Part shown: piece after piece, positions 9,400 through 20,299 of the stretch
How positions within the stretch are numbered: the first letter of the stretch is position 1
How the letters are laid out: every line of letters starts with the position of its first letter
NCBI GenBank assembly: GCA_903632075.3
Contig: CAHIKZ030005201.1
Coordinates: 3,169,001-3,233,000, forward strand
From: Acanthosepion pharaonis
Taxonomy: Eukaryota > Mollusca > Cephalopoda > Sepiida > Sepiidae
Direction: 5' to 3'
DNA: 64,000 nt
Position numbers and translations under genes: made by a program
Notes under the pieces: model-generated
Told to the model about the DNA's origin: nothing
The model's database searches: none
The model's input: the letters and a program-made list of their open reading frames with translations, nothing else

Positions 9400-11065
9400 G
9401 TAATAAGCTTTTAAACATATGATTAATATAGTTTTACTTAATAACAATATTCCCTAAGAAATATCTCATCTGAATTGAACTTTAAAAGATTTAAAAATTT
9501 TATAAATTATCTAATTTTAAATTGTAAAAAATTAAAACAAATCTTGCAAATATTCATTTTTAATCGAAAAAAAACTTTTTCTCTTCAGGCAATATTGTCT
9601 TTAATATAGATTATTCATAAAAGCAATTAAATGCTTCTCTAATTAAATATTTTCGTTTTATTGCGTTTTTATTTTTCGATAAGACCGGGCCCGATTTTGT
9701 CAAAAAAAAAAAATCCTTGATTTTGATTAAAAAATTTTGTTTTTAACTAATATAGTCACTAAAAATAATCTCAATGAATTTTGCAAGCCTTCATAAAATT
9801 AAGTAAGGGGGAGAAACACGTGTAAAATAAAAAATATTTTTACCAAGATTTTCCAATGAATAAATTTCAACAAAAATTTCATTCGTTCATGAATAAGTCC
9901 TGAAAATTTCATTAAAATCCGACAATTATTTGATTTCTGCAAGAATTATGTCACCGCAAAAAGGGGCGAAAATTTACTGTGCTAAAAGTTAGCACAATCG
10001 CTGACGCAAGAAAAACAAAATTAATCAAAATTTCGAATGTTCTAAAAAGTAGTAAAACATTTAATTAGATAATCAAAAAATACTTTGATCATTCCTTAAT
10101 AATATAACGATTTTGACGATAAAATTATGTTTTCATTACTTTTGGAGCAGGTTTTCATCACGATATGTTGATTTTTTTTTACCGATCTCGTTGAGGTACC
10201 TACATTACCTGCACTTGCTCGCTGAAAAAAACAAAAAAAAAAACAAAAAAAAAACAAACAGCATAGCATGATGAAAAATGGCCCCAAACTTAATAAAAAC
10301 AAAGTTTTATCATCAAATTATTTATGTTCTGAAGAGGAAAGACTAAAGTATTTTTTATTACTTTAAATTTTTTTTAATCCTTTCTAGCACGTTCGAAATT
10401 TTGGTTAAAAATCTTGTTTTGTTTTACCGCAGTTGTCTATGTATTTACGATTAGTGTTTTAACCCCCTTTTTTTCATGCAAAAAACACATTGCTTTGGAA
10501 ATTCTTGCAAAAATCAAATAATAGTCGGATTTTAATGAAACTTTCAGGACTTATTCACAAATGAATTAAATTATTTTTGAAATATTTTTTTTAGAAAATC
10601 TTGATAAAAAATATTTTTTATACATATGTTATCCATCTCCACGTATTTAATGTGATGAAATTTCGAGAAATTAAATTCCAATCTCAAAATATATTCTATT
10701 AAGCAGGACTCCTTGGAGAATTTAATTCATCAGTTTTTGGGGTTTTTGGGGTTTTTTTTTTTTTGTAAAACAAGACACACAGTTACCGAAAATTTGCTTT
10801 GAATCATAAAACAAAAATGCAATAAAACTATGATATTATTTAATTAGAAAACCTTGTAATTGCTTTTATAAATTAAGATTTATTAAGGACATTATTAAAT
10901 TCGATGAATAATGAAATTTTACAGGGTTTGTTTTCATTTTTGAAAATTTTAATTATAATAATTTATAATATTATAAATCGTTTAAAATTCAGCATTACTA
11001 CAGTCTGCTTAGGTGATATTGTTATTAAGTGAAAACTATATTTACGAATCAAAAATTGAAAACCT
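9400..11065. repeat. fold-back element of two inverted D1 arms
   Basis: The plus-strand arm at about 9400-10165 is repeated in reverse complement at about 10256-11065, with a spacer of about 90 bases. Matching blocks include TTTTATTGCGTTTTT (near 9657) against AATGCAATAAAAC (near 10817), and TTGCAAAAATCAAATAA (near 10504) against the reverse of TTATTTGATTTCTGCAA (near 9927). Arms are diverged and carry small indels. No transposase is seen. It could be a fold-back transposon or two D1 copies inserted head to head. Confidence 0.65.
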
Positions 11066-11474
11066 CAATAAAAGTTGTTTCCACCCAATATTTAATTTAT
11101 TTTTATGTATATATAATATTATGTAACTTGCTCTTGTTTAAAAGTATGGTCGAAAATACACGACATAATCAGAAAATAAGTGCGATGACTGCCTCTATCT
11201 CTGAGATGAGGTATTATGATTACTTGCATTATTTACATTATTCGGGCTGTTATTCTCATGTTCTTTGCCCTATTTCACAACGTTTCGGTCGTTGTACATC
11301 CCGGTCTTCTTCAGGTGATAAAGTGTTCGGTTCGAAATATTTCTGTGCATCTGCTGTATAACAGGAAACAAAGGTGGTTGAAATATAATATCAATTTGTT
11401 CCACAAAAGATGCATAGATATCCTGCCGAGTATGAGAAATGACACGACTAGTGAAAAAACACATCTATTTGTTT

Positions 11475-11660
11475 TTATTTATTTTGTAAAAGTACAAAAT
11501 TGTGGCACAAGGCCGAAAAAGAGGAAGGGTAACGACTGGTCTTCACTAACTATCTTATACTTAGCTAATCTGATTTACAACCCATTCATACATTACAAGT
11601 TACCCATTCACCATAAGAACTCGTCCGTCACCAATCAATCCTCCATGCACCATAATACAA
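11475..11660 (-). mobile_element. tiny 5'-truncated Tx1/L1-like LINE 3' end with target duplication
   Basis: This 186-base insert is the reverse complement of the LINE 3' UTR family at 19840-20046. On the minus strand it shows the TTATGGTG block, the CAGATTAGCTAAGTATAAG block and the ending GGCCTTGTGCCACAATTTT. It is flanked by a perfect 17-base direct repeat, AACACATCTATTTGTTT, at 11458-11474 and 11661-11677. The related repeat near 21780-21800 lacks the insert and so represents the empty site. Confidence 0.85.
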
Positions 11661-11911
11661 AACACATCTATTTGTTTAATTTACTTAAACATTCTAAGTT
11701 CTCGACAATGTACTTTAAGGTGTCGAAATGTGCAAGTTATTAAATTTACATTACACAAAAACAAAAACAGATTTCAATGTGCTAAGCAGACTGCATCACA
11801 AATGACGCCGTCCGTGACGTTATAGATGGATGCATTTGCTGACTGTAGTTCAGTGTTTTATTACGATTAACTGAAACGACTGACTCAACTGCTGAAGAAT
11901 ATCTTAATATA

Positions 11912-11991
11912 TTAGGTTGGCCAAAATGTTGGTTCTTTTATTAGGTAGAAGGTTTACTTAATAAACCGAACAAACTTTTTAGCCAAGCCAA
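11912..11991. mobile_element. 80-bp mini-mariner (MITE)
   Basis: Left end TTAGGTTGGCCAAAATG (from 11912) and right end, read on the minus strand from 11991, TTGGCTTGGCTAAAAAG are inverted repeats of about 24 bases typical of mariner termini, flanked by TA. Only about 30 bases lie between them. A lone right-end-like sequence occurs at about 29207-29223. Confidence 0.65.
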
Positions 11992-12079
11992 TAAAAGGAT
12001 AAATCATCAGCCATTCTCTCACAAACAATCTTTACAGATAAAAATAAGTGAAAAAAACAAATATTAATAATAAAATGAA

Positions 12080-12330
12080 GCATGGCTGATCATGATGGAA
12101 AAGTGTAGTCATCAACCTCAGTGGGATGAAGTGAAAATACTGGACAATAAAGAACACTGGAAAATTAGACGTTTGAAAGAATCAGTGCTTATGCTTGACT
12201 ATGAAGACTTCTTTAGTAGGCCTAGCATGTAAAGAAATACAATATGGAAGCTACTAATAAAGAAAGAAAAATGTCAGCAAGTGTTCAGCCGTAGCAGCAG
12301 CAATCAAAACAACAGGCAAAAACAGCAGCA
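12080..12330 (+). pseudogene. Penelope-like element C-terminal fragment
   Basis: From 12095 the plus strand reads through WDEVKILDNKEHWKIRRLKE and, further on, FFSRPSM followed by a stop and RNTIWKLLIKK. The HQPQWDEVKILD...HWKIRRLKE pattern resembles the C-terminal endonuclease region of Penelope-type retroelements. The upstream frame (MADHDGK) is offset by a frameshift. Q-rich codons follow to about 12330. No reverse-transcriptase domain is present here. Confidence 0.55.
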
Positions 12331-12753
12331 GTCAGTAATTTTTTCAGTTTTATTGAATTAATTTGGTAAAATGGGGATCGAATTTGCCGTATGTTCATAT
12401 TTGATATTGTATAAATTTCTTCCAAGGATTTTTTTATAAAATATGAAATGGATGACCCCCGGAATTAAAAACTACACACGAGATATCGAAAAGGATGCGC
12501 TAAACCCTCAAATATTTTCCCAATGTCTTTTAAATAAAAAAAAACCCAATTCAGTAAAAAAAAAAAAAAATTAATTAATGAATAAGTACTGAAAATTTAG
12601 TTTGAATCAGATGAATTTAACAGGTAAATTATCCGTAGAACTACAGTAAAGGTATTGATAGATTTTATCATCACTTTTTAAGTGATATTTGAGTCACAAG
12701 CGACGGTGATAAGCGCGTAAATCACCGCCTACCGTTTGACTTAAAAATAATTT

Positions 12754-12916
12754 GCTAGGCGACGCGTTTCTTCCTCTGAAGGACTCATAAAAAAAAAACA
12801 AACAATCCCGACATTTGCCTATCAAATGTATACCCCAAAATTTTGTAATATCAAAAAATAAAATCCTTACATTTGACTTGATGATGTCCTTCAGAGGAAG
12901 GAACGCGTCAGCTAAG
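12754..12916. repeat. short element with inverted ends
   Basis: GACGCGTTTCTTCCTCTGAA (12761-12780) is repeated in reverse near the other end, where the plus strand reads TCAGAGGAAGGAACGCGTCA (12891-12910). The arms run about 12754-12788 and 12881-12916 with a loop of about 92 bases. It could be a MITE or a stem-loop; a (TA)n run follows. Confidence 0.65.
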
Positions 12917-12930
12917 TTTTTATTTTTTGT

Positions 12931-12933
<3 letters not shown>

Positions 12934-12995
<62 letters not shown>
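12934..12995. repeat. (TA)n microsatellite
   Basis: About 62 bases of TA repeat. Confidence 0.97.
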
Positions 12996-12998
<3 letters not shown>

Positions 12999-13299
12999 AC
13001 AGGTCGATGGGAATGGAATTCCTCTCGGCTTTCATTGTATATGTATATAAGCAAGTTTCAGTGAGAATCCAGCGAGGTGCAAAAATGTATTTCAATGTAT
13101 TGTATATTGGCTAGAATACCTGCGAATTTCTATTTCGAATGAAAAGATATGATTTCAAAAGTTGATTTTCAAGTCATTCAGGTCCTTTCAAGATGGCAAC
13201 AATACAGTTTTCTACTTATGTAAAACAAGTTGATTAGTTGAAAAGTTTGATAGGCTAACCAAGATACTCTTAATGAATGTGATCAAATGAGATTTATTT
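12996..13299. other. non-coding stretch
   Basis: No gene or repeat recognised. Confidence 0.45.
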
Positions 13300-13300
13300 C

Positions 13301-13560
13301 TCAACAAAGCCCACCCCCCGCCACGCAGTCTACGCACTTCTTCCATCGGTGTTGCAGTGCTTGAATCCCATTTGTGAAGAGGCTTTCATTGTTTTGTTTA
13401 AAAAAAATGTAATCGACAGCAGATATGAGATCCTCATCACTGCGATACTGTTTCCCAGTCAAGTCACTTTCTCTCCATATTGGTGAACAGATGACAGGCA
13501 AATGGGGGTTCAAACTAAGTGAATAGGGAATATGGAACAAATACATTGGAGAATTATTTC
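13301..13560 (-). pseudogene. mariner transposase C-terminal fragment
   Basis: The minus strand encodes LTGKQYRSDEDLISAVDYI, then FTNGIQALQHRWKKCVD, the typical end of a mariner transposase after the catalytic domain. No catalytic residues are included, and the frame upstream of about 13480 loses similarity. It belongs to a different mariner lineage from the one at 8067-8681. Confidence 0.75.
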
Positions 13561-13599
13561 TCGACGAATGAGAGAAACCAGGAATAAAAATATGGAAGA

Positions 13600-13870
13600 A
13601 TCTGAAATAGTAAAGTTTGAAATACGATTGACACTAATCAAGATGAAGAGGAACAAATCAACAGGACCAGAAGAGATTGTAATAGGAATGCTCTGAATCT
13701 AAGACGATTTCGAACAACAACTAGATTACAGAAATAAATGAAATATAAGAAGATAGTGGTGAAAATACCGACAGACGTTACTGAATCAATCTTCGAAGCA
13801 TTGCCTATGAAGCCAGATGTAAATGAATGTCAACTCATCGGAAAATCACCCAAATGAATCATATAACCGA
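13600..13870 (+). pseudogene. LINE reverse-transcriptase N-terminal remnant
   Basis: The plus strand reads EIRLTLIKMKRNKSTGPEEI, resembling the 'K..KA.GPDGI' motif that opens many LINE reverse-transcriptase domains, then after stops a NECQLIG-like segment where the next motif would be. Only about 80 codons with several stops. Confidence 0.45.
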
Positions 13871-14732
13871 AAAACAACAACAACAACAACAACAAAAATG
13901 TTGTTTTCCTCATGGACACTGGAACAGGAAATGCTGTATTTATGATCAGAATGACAGTGAAATAGAGCAACACAAATGTAGAAGGATGTTTACTAATGCT
14001 CCATAGATTACGAAAAAGCATCTTATTATAATTCTGCATGCCTCCCCCTCTTCGATTGTTACGCCCTGTCAATACCTCATAAATAATAGTACAGGCATCC
14101 TCACGTTTGTATGTAAAATGTCCAAGTGAAATCTCAGCGGAGTCCGAGGTTTAGGGAAAATTCTCGTAAGTCCGGATTTTAGAACCGTTTGCTGCCTACA
14201 GTTGAAATGTTGAAAAAGTTAATTAATATCAAGATGGTGTTGAATAACACTCATTTCTCTTCCAGTGTCAACAATGGATATGTAGCCACTGTCTTTAGCT
14301 TTTATATAAAACAATCAATTGTAAACGTTAATGTCTGGGTGGAAGTTTTCCTGGGTGTTTAAGTTGTTTAACTTTGCATTTTTGTCAAATGTGGATTGAT
14401 ACCAGCCTATATCGTTCTGGAATTGTCTCTTTCGGGATTTCTCTCGGCTCAAACTCATATGGTAGTTCTTTCTGATTCTTTTGTCTACGGTTTTGATGTA
14501 TGAGTTTAGTTCACTCTTTCATTTGACGAATTTCGTCACTTGTGTTTGTCTGTGGTAGCAAATGTGTTTATGCTTTTTGACTATGTTCCTCGTGTATTTT
14601 GTCCGCTGTATCTTTAACCTTATCCAGCGATGTGACATCTACCATCGGAGCTAGAATTTGTGTTGTAATAGTAGGGAGATCATGCAAATTGGTCGCACAG
14701 AAAAGAGTATAAATAGCTCGAAGCCGCTAGCC
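13871..14732. other. unassigned stretch
   Basis: No gene recognised with confidence. The minus strand between about 14300 and 14560 stays open for some 70 codons (containing ELNSYIKTVDKRIRKNY) with charged composition, but no family is recognised and there is no clear start. It may be a remnant of a mobile-element protein. Confidence 0.35.
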
Positions 14733-15254
14733 TTCAAAAAAAACAAAAAAATTCTAGCCCTCAAAAAAAAAAAAATTCTAGCCTTTAAAAAAAAAAAAAT
14801 CTAGTCTTCAAAAAAAAAAAAAAAAATTCTAAAAAAAAAAAAAATTCTAGCCTTTAAAAAAAAAAAAATCTAGTCTTCAAAAAAAAAAAAATTCTAGCCC
14901 TCAAAAAAAAAATTCTAGCCTTCAAAAAAAAAAAAATCTAGTCTTCAAAAAAAAAAAAAAAAATTCTAAAAAAAAAAAAAAATCTAGTCTTCAAAAAAAA
15001 AAATTCTATCCTTAAAAAAAAAAAAAAATCTAGTCTTCAAAAAAAAAAATTCTAGCCTTCAAAAAAAAAAAAATCTAGTCTTCAAAAAAAAAAAAAATTC
15101 TATCCTTTAAAAAAAAAATCTAGTCTTCAAAAAAAAAAAAAATTCTATCCTTTAAAAAAAAAATCTAGTCTTCAAAAAAAAAATTCTAACCTTCAAAAAA
15201 AAAAAATTTAGTCTTCAAAAAAAAAAAAAATCTAGTCTTCAAAAAAAAAAAAAA
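14733..15254. repeat. A-rich minisatellite, about 25-bp unit
   Basis: About 20 tandem units of TCTAG(T/C)CTTC followed by 8-16 A. Two alternating spellings (TCTAGTCTTC and TTCTAGCCTTC or TTCTATCCTT) give a loose higher-order pattern. It ends about 500 bases before the ORF1-like remnant of the LINE at 15540-20046. Confidence 0.95.
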
Positions 15255-15725
15255 GAAACATTGAAAATATGGTACTCACTTTTTTCCTCTTTTACGTTAC
15301 AAAAAGCAGTTTCTCCTTTTATCCAAGAGGAAAATAAAATTATTCTTTCTTCCAAATTTTTACCGCTCAAAAATGTTTTGGAAAACAGCCAATCAACAAA
15401 AAAAAAAAAGGATTTTAAAAAGTCACAAATATTTTTAAAATAGCGTTTCTAAAATAATTCTAGTAATGATTATCTCTCTATTTTTAATTTATTTTTTAAT
15501 TAACATTTATGATAAATAAAAAAAAAAGATTAGTATCGCTAAAATCCAAGGGAGATAACTTTTTTGTTTATAAAACTCAGTTCAGAAAAAGAAAAAGAAA
15601 GTGTTTCCAGGCCCAGAATCAATATGTAAGGTGGACAAAGAAGAACTCAGTAAGGACCTGTCCAAACAAATACAGTAGAAGGCAAGTCAGTTGAGGACCC
15701 ACGAAATTTTCCACGTACCCCGGAA

Positions 15726-16043
15726 GTGATCACCTGCGTAAGGGACACGGGGGGGGGATACCTAAAAATTTGGAGCCACTTATTATTTGAGGCGAAGGAA
15801 GCCTACCCAAACATAAAGATGTTAGAACTGGACAATGCAAATTTAAAGAAACTCAGACATTTTTGTGCTGGGAGGGTCCCTGTTTTGCTCCATCCATATA
15901 TTAGGGTTGTTAAACTAACGTACTCTACGGATGTTGGTGGCATTGTCCTAGATGGTCGAATGACGACGGAGTTGGGCACTGAGAGCCGAGGAAAATCCGT
16001 CGGGATTCTTTCTGCCGCAGATTTCCGGCCCGTATGTGAATAG
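15726..16043 (+). pseudogene. possible LINE ORF1 remnant
   Basis: A 105-codon open frame (from MITCVRDTGGGY) ending just before the endonuclease region. No nucleic-acid-binding motif such as a CCHC knuckle could be seen. Its place upstream of ORF2 and its higher GC suggest ORF1, but this is inference from position. Confidence 0.4.
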
Positions 16044-16079
16044 GTGAATTATTGTTTTTCTCTTTTACAGATTTAAAAG

Positions 16080-16870
16080 ATGTCAATCATAAACGGCACT
16101 CTGAATGCGAATGGCTCGAGGTATCGGGGTAAGGCTGCCCGCTTGCTACGTGACCTCTTGTCTTTCGGGTAAATGTCGCTGCGATCCAAAAGACCCACTT
16201 TGTTTGCAGCGTCGATGCGTGTGTGCTGTCGAGCGACTTTGTCGTTTATTCAGGAGTTTCTTTGCTGGTTAGCTGTACCCAGGATGCGAAGGTGGACATT
16301 GTTCATGTCGATGCCGAGGGCCGGTTGATCGTGTCCGATATTGCCGTGAAAAGTGGTTCGTTCCGAGTTGTTGCGGTTTATGCGCCCAACGACCAGGAGG
16401 ATCTCGCTTTTTCGGCGATTCCTGGTGGATTCAACGCGCCTAGTCTTAATGGGGGACTGGAATGCCATCCTGAAACCCTAGTTAGATAGGTGGCGGGGAG
16501 CTAGTGGGAAGAGTAGGGATCGTAGCCTGGTTGATCTGATCAGCGTTTGGTCTCGTTGATAGCTACCGGGTTGATCGCCCCGGGCAGGAGGACGTGGGCC
16601 CTTAATTGGCCCTCTACCCAGGTGGTTAGCTACCTGGATAGAATGTTTGTTAGAGCCGACGTAGACTTGTTAGATTGTCCCACGTTCCACTGGATAGGCT
16701 ATTCGGACTACAAACTTGTTTGTGCCCAGGTGGCGTTAGATTGTAGGCTTAGAATGGCTGGTTACTGGAAATTCAATCTGTCTTTACTGGACAGGCTGGA
16801 CTTCCAGGAGCAGCTAACTAGCTTAGTGCAACGGGAGCTAGTGGCGACGGTTATTGGGAATAGAGGGTAA
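16080..16870 (+). pseudogene. LINE ORF2 endonuclease domain (APE type), broken
   Basis: Pieces in several frames reproduce the order of an APE-like LINE endonuclease: an opening resembling INGTLNANGSRYRGKAARLL near 16086, FRVVAVYAPND near 16360, VLMGDWNAIL near 16445, and SYLDRMFVRADVD...GYSDYKLV from 16630 to 16720, followed by GYWKFNLSLL. The GDWNAI and SDYKL blocks are the metal-binding and catalytic motifs, with tyrosine where histidine is usual in SDH. At least three frame changes and several stops interrupt the domain. Confidence 0.75.
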
Positions 16871-17018
16871 AAAAGATAAAGTGTAAGATTAGGTCCTTCA
16901 CCACCGAGTTTAGCCAAAGGCTCTCCCTAGATAGAGCTAACAAGGTGAAGGATATTTTTCTCGGGGGTGGCTGGGGGATCCCCTAGAGATAGCCTTAGCT
17001 AAGGAGGCCCTGTAGCGT

Positions 17019-18352
17019 TTGACTAGCGAACGCTACATGTGGCAGGTAATTGGACATAGGTTAAGCAAGATGGCGTTCGAAGCTGTGAACATGGGTGCAG
17101 AATTGCGCAAGGAAGAGATCCGTCGGGGTTCCGGTCGTTACATTCGTGAAGTCAAAAACCCGGAGGTGCAGACTCTTCGGGCCACTGACGACATGTGCGA
17201 AGCGATTCGGCGGTATTTCGAGAACCGGTTTATCAAGGAGCCTGGTATCTGGGACGACGAGTTTCGTATCTATTTGGCTGACTTACCTCGGCTTTCGCCG
17301 ACTGAAGCGGCTAGCTGTGAGGGAGAGATTACGGAGGGCGAAGTCCACGCGGCATTGAAGAAGGTCGGCAGAGGCAAGTCGTCCAGTTTGGATGGTTTGC
17401 CCTATGACATGTACACGAGGCTCTCGCACATCATTGTCTCGATTTTGAGTGTTGCGTTCAACAACTGGTTCCGACAGGGACCGTCCCCGACCGGTTCACC
17501 AATGGTGTGATCACGCTGTTGAAAAAGTTCAATGGTGTTGGGCGGGATTTCGATGATTATAGGCCCATAACTCTGCTAAACACAAAGTTAAAGATTTTGG
17601 CCAAGATCCTGCAGAAGTTTTTGCAGTCAGTTGCCGAGTCTCTGTTGGGTCCTGAGAAGACTTGCGCTGTGAGGGGCGGAACAATTCAGAGCAACCTCCA
17701 TCTGATCCGCACGATCATAGGGGGTGTAAAAGACGACGATGAGGCCTCGCTGATCAATTTAGATCAGTCCAAGGCATTTGATTGGATTGACCATCGCTAG
17801 CTTGCTGCTGTCGTGCAGGCCACTGGATTCGCACCGGACTTTTGCCACTGGATTAGCCTGCTGTATCGATCTCCCAGTAATGTGGTACAAGTGAACGGGA
17901 AGCTGTCGGGCGCTTTTGCGCTGTCTTAGTCGGTTCGTCAGGGTTGCTCACTGTCGCCCCTACTTTACGCTTTGGCGTTGGAGCCTCTCCTTCGACGGCT
18001 AAGGAACAGGGCGTGCAGTCCGGCCTTACGTGGAATCGCTGTCCCTGGAGGGGCTCGTGCGAGGGTTTCTGCGTACGCCGATGACGTATCTACTTTCGTG
18101 TCGGACCGCAGCAGCATTGAGGGGGTACTGAAGGCGCTTGATCGGTACGAAAAGGTGACAGGGGCCAGGATTAACCGGGACAAGTCTTCCGGCTTGCAAT
18201 TAGATGCCTGGAAGGGGGTCGATCTTCCGGGGACCTTTGGTTGGACGGACGGTCCTGTCCGCATTCTTGGAGTGTGTTTTGGACCCGACCTCCAGCTGGA
18301 GAAAAACTGGTCAGAAGTACGGGTAAAGGTCGACGCGGCCGGTGAGACTTGA
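17019..18352 (+). pseudogene. LINE ORF2 reverse transcriptase (Tx1/L1-like), broken
   Basis: The reverse-transcriptase blocks follow in order: KSSSLDGLPYDMY near 17380, DYRPITLLNTKLKILAKIL near 17550, INLDQSKAFDWIDHR near 17753, VRQGCSLSPLLYALALEPLL near 17933, then the catalytic SAYADDVSTFVS near 18070 and VTGARINRDKSSGLQL near 18155. YADD is intact. Frame changes occur near 17500 and between 17800 and 17970, with stops at about 17798 and 17927. The spacing and wording of the blocks point to the Tx1 branch of the L1 group. Confidence 0.88.
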
Positions 18353-18455
18353 CACCGACAGAGGTTGTCTTTCCTCTTGTCCTTCATCGCTTAGCTGTAC
18401 TTCCTTTCTGTAAAGATCATAAGAAGCCGCACGAGGGCTCGCTATCCTCCATTTT

Positions 18456-19425
18456 GTGGACGCAAGTATCAGGTCGACAGAGAAGTCTGTGCACAACGTC
18501 CGTGACATGGGGGTGGGTGGGCTGGTAATGCCACACTTGGTGAGTCACAAGCTCGCCTCGAGGTTCGCTTTCCTACGCCACGCGTTGACAGGAGATTCGA
18601 TTATGGCGGGGATTGTAAGGGACACCTTCCTTTCCCTTATCATCAATCCCCTCCCCGTCTCGTGGGCTGGACGCTGTCGTAAGCCGTGGGTTCTATTGAG
18701 TTTCCTTTGCGAGTGTCGATACGCCTTGAAGGTCATTTCTCGGTCCAGTGACCTTTCTCAGCTTAGGAGGGTCTTCTATCGTTATTTAGTGGAGGGAGCC
18801 GCGAATGATCCTCTACGTGAGCAGCTCGACTTGTCGGAGGAGGAGTTTCGCTCTTTCTGGTTTTGGGCGCCAGCGGCGGATTATCTCAGTAACCCTGAGT
18901 TTTCGCTTACCTGGCGACTGGCTCGGTATAGGCTGCCTCTCAGTGACGTGGCCTTCATATGGGGCTTGGCGGATTTGCCAGACTGTGAACGACGTGACCT
19001 TGGTCGGGAAGAAACGGCTTCGCACGCCTTCTATTATTGTCCTCGGGTCCGCCACTTATGGGATAATGTCGGCGAGCTGACGGCTCGTATCGCTCCCGAA
19101 AAGCTCGTGCTCATTGATCGTGCATACGCGTGTGACAATGTATCGCCTCCGTATTCTGGGTTGAAACGAATGGTGTTTCTAACGCTGCTGGCCACGGCCT
19201 GAATGGTGATTTGGAGGACGCGACTGGAGGAAGTTTTGCGAGGCGACCGTCTTTCTCATCAGTATCTGATCCGATTCTTTGAGCATCAGCTCAAGATGAA
19301 GATTAGAACTGATAGAAAACGCTTGCATTCAATAGCCTTTAGCGAAAGGTGACTGAGGCGAATTTGGTTCACTTGAGCTTATATCACATCGAGGTGGTTT
19401 CCTGTGGAGCTCTCCTCTGGTTAGG
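18456..19425 (+). pseudogene. LINE ORF2 C-terminal region
   Basis: A 248-codon open frame continues ORF2 after the reverse transcriptase. Near 19005-19050 it contains EETASHAFYYCPRVRHLW, the H...C segment seen near the C-terminus of many LINE ORF2 proteins. After a stop at 19200 the frame carries on as VIWRTRLEEVLRG and HQLKMKIRTDRKRLHS, colinear with HQLKVKIRTERQRLSS in the second copy at about 49450. It ends near 19425. Confidence 0.8.
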
Positions 19426-20046
19426 CTAGACCAACTTTTGTGTACCCAGTTGATGTAAGTGTTGTTCCTGGCCTGCTCCCGGCTACATCTTTGGTTATGA
19501 TCCAAGTTGAGATTCCCAACCTCCCCAGTTTGTTTTGGCTCCCTTTCATCTCGACTGGGTCAGTTTTATTGATTCCCCATAGCTGTCTATATTTTCTCTT
19601 TTCCTTCTCTCTTACCGAGAGAGCCTCTTGATTTTGTCCAAGGGCAGAATACAGCGGCTTCTCTTTTTTGAAGGGTTGGACGAGTCCTACTAACATCAGT
19701 TATGTTTATTTTTGCTTTGTTTTGATATTTAGTTTGTTTTGGGGTTCACCCCTCCCTTTCATGATCATTCATCCGATCTGTATATATAAATTGTAAATAA
19801 TATTTATTATCTCATTGAGATGATTTTTTTTTCTCCTCAACCTGAGAGGATGTGGTATTATGGTGTATGGAGGATTGATTGACGATGGATGAGTTTTTAT
19901 GGTGAATGAGGAAATTGTAACGAGTGAATGGGTCGTGAATCCGATTAGCTAGGTATAAAATAGTTAGTGAAGACCAGCCTCAACCCATAACCCCCTTTTC
20001 GCCCTTGTGCTATAATTGTATTAATTTACAATAAATCCCAACAATC

Positions 20047-20299
20047 AGTTCAGTTTTTTCTTTTTATTTGTTTACAAAAAAATCAGTTTTTCTTCCCACC
20101 TCAAAATAAATTGATATTATTATGTTTTTTAATTATTGTTCTTTTCTTTACTCAATCTAAATAGTACCTTCCTAAATTCTATTTTCATTCGATTCTCCCT
20201 ATTCTAAGTCTATACTAGTGACTTTCAACCATCACCGACTGGACAGAGAACTTTCACAAGTCGTGATGGACGGATGTTCCTTCGGGGAGATACCATCTA
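20047..20299. other. non-coding stretch
   Basis: No gene recognised. Confidence 0.4.

Larger units (their letters stand above)
11200..12545 (+). mobile_element. Penelope-like repeat, 5'-truncated and interrupted
   Basis: Segments 11340-11474, 11661-11760 and 12290-12545 match the reverse complement of 21250-21930, showing one repeat family. The plus copy encodes a Penelope-like C-terminal piece at 12080-12330. It has been split by a LINE 3'-end insertion (11475-11660). A mini-mariner (11912-11991) also lies inside. The exact ends are not determined. Confidence 0.55.
15540..20046 (+). mobile_element. Tx1/L1-like LINE, long but inactive copy
   Basis: In order: a possible ORF1 remnant (15726-16043), APE-type endonuclease (16080-16870), reverse transcriptase (17019-18352), C-terminal cysteine/histidine region (18456-19425) and a 3' UTR ending near 20046 with an AATAAA-like tail. 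Base composition rises sharply in GC compared with the flanks. Many stops and frameshifts break both frames. The 5' end is not precisely defined. Related 3' UTR fragments lie at 11475-11660, 27455-27612, 40090-40190, 44061-44105 and 50100-50275. Confidence 0.85.

Noticed and set aside
11029..11743. 110- and 175-codon open frames
   Set aside because: They overlap the D1 repeat end, the Penelope-like repeat and the reverse strand of a LINE 3' UTR, so they are accidental.
14300..14560. Minus-strand open stretch as a host exon
   Set aside because: No start codon, splice sites or family recognised; left as unassigned.
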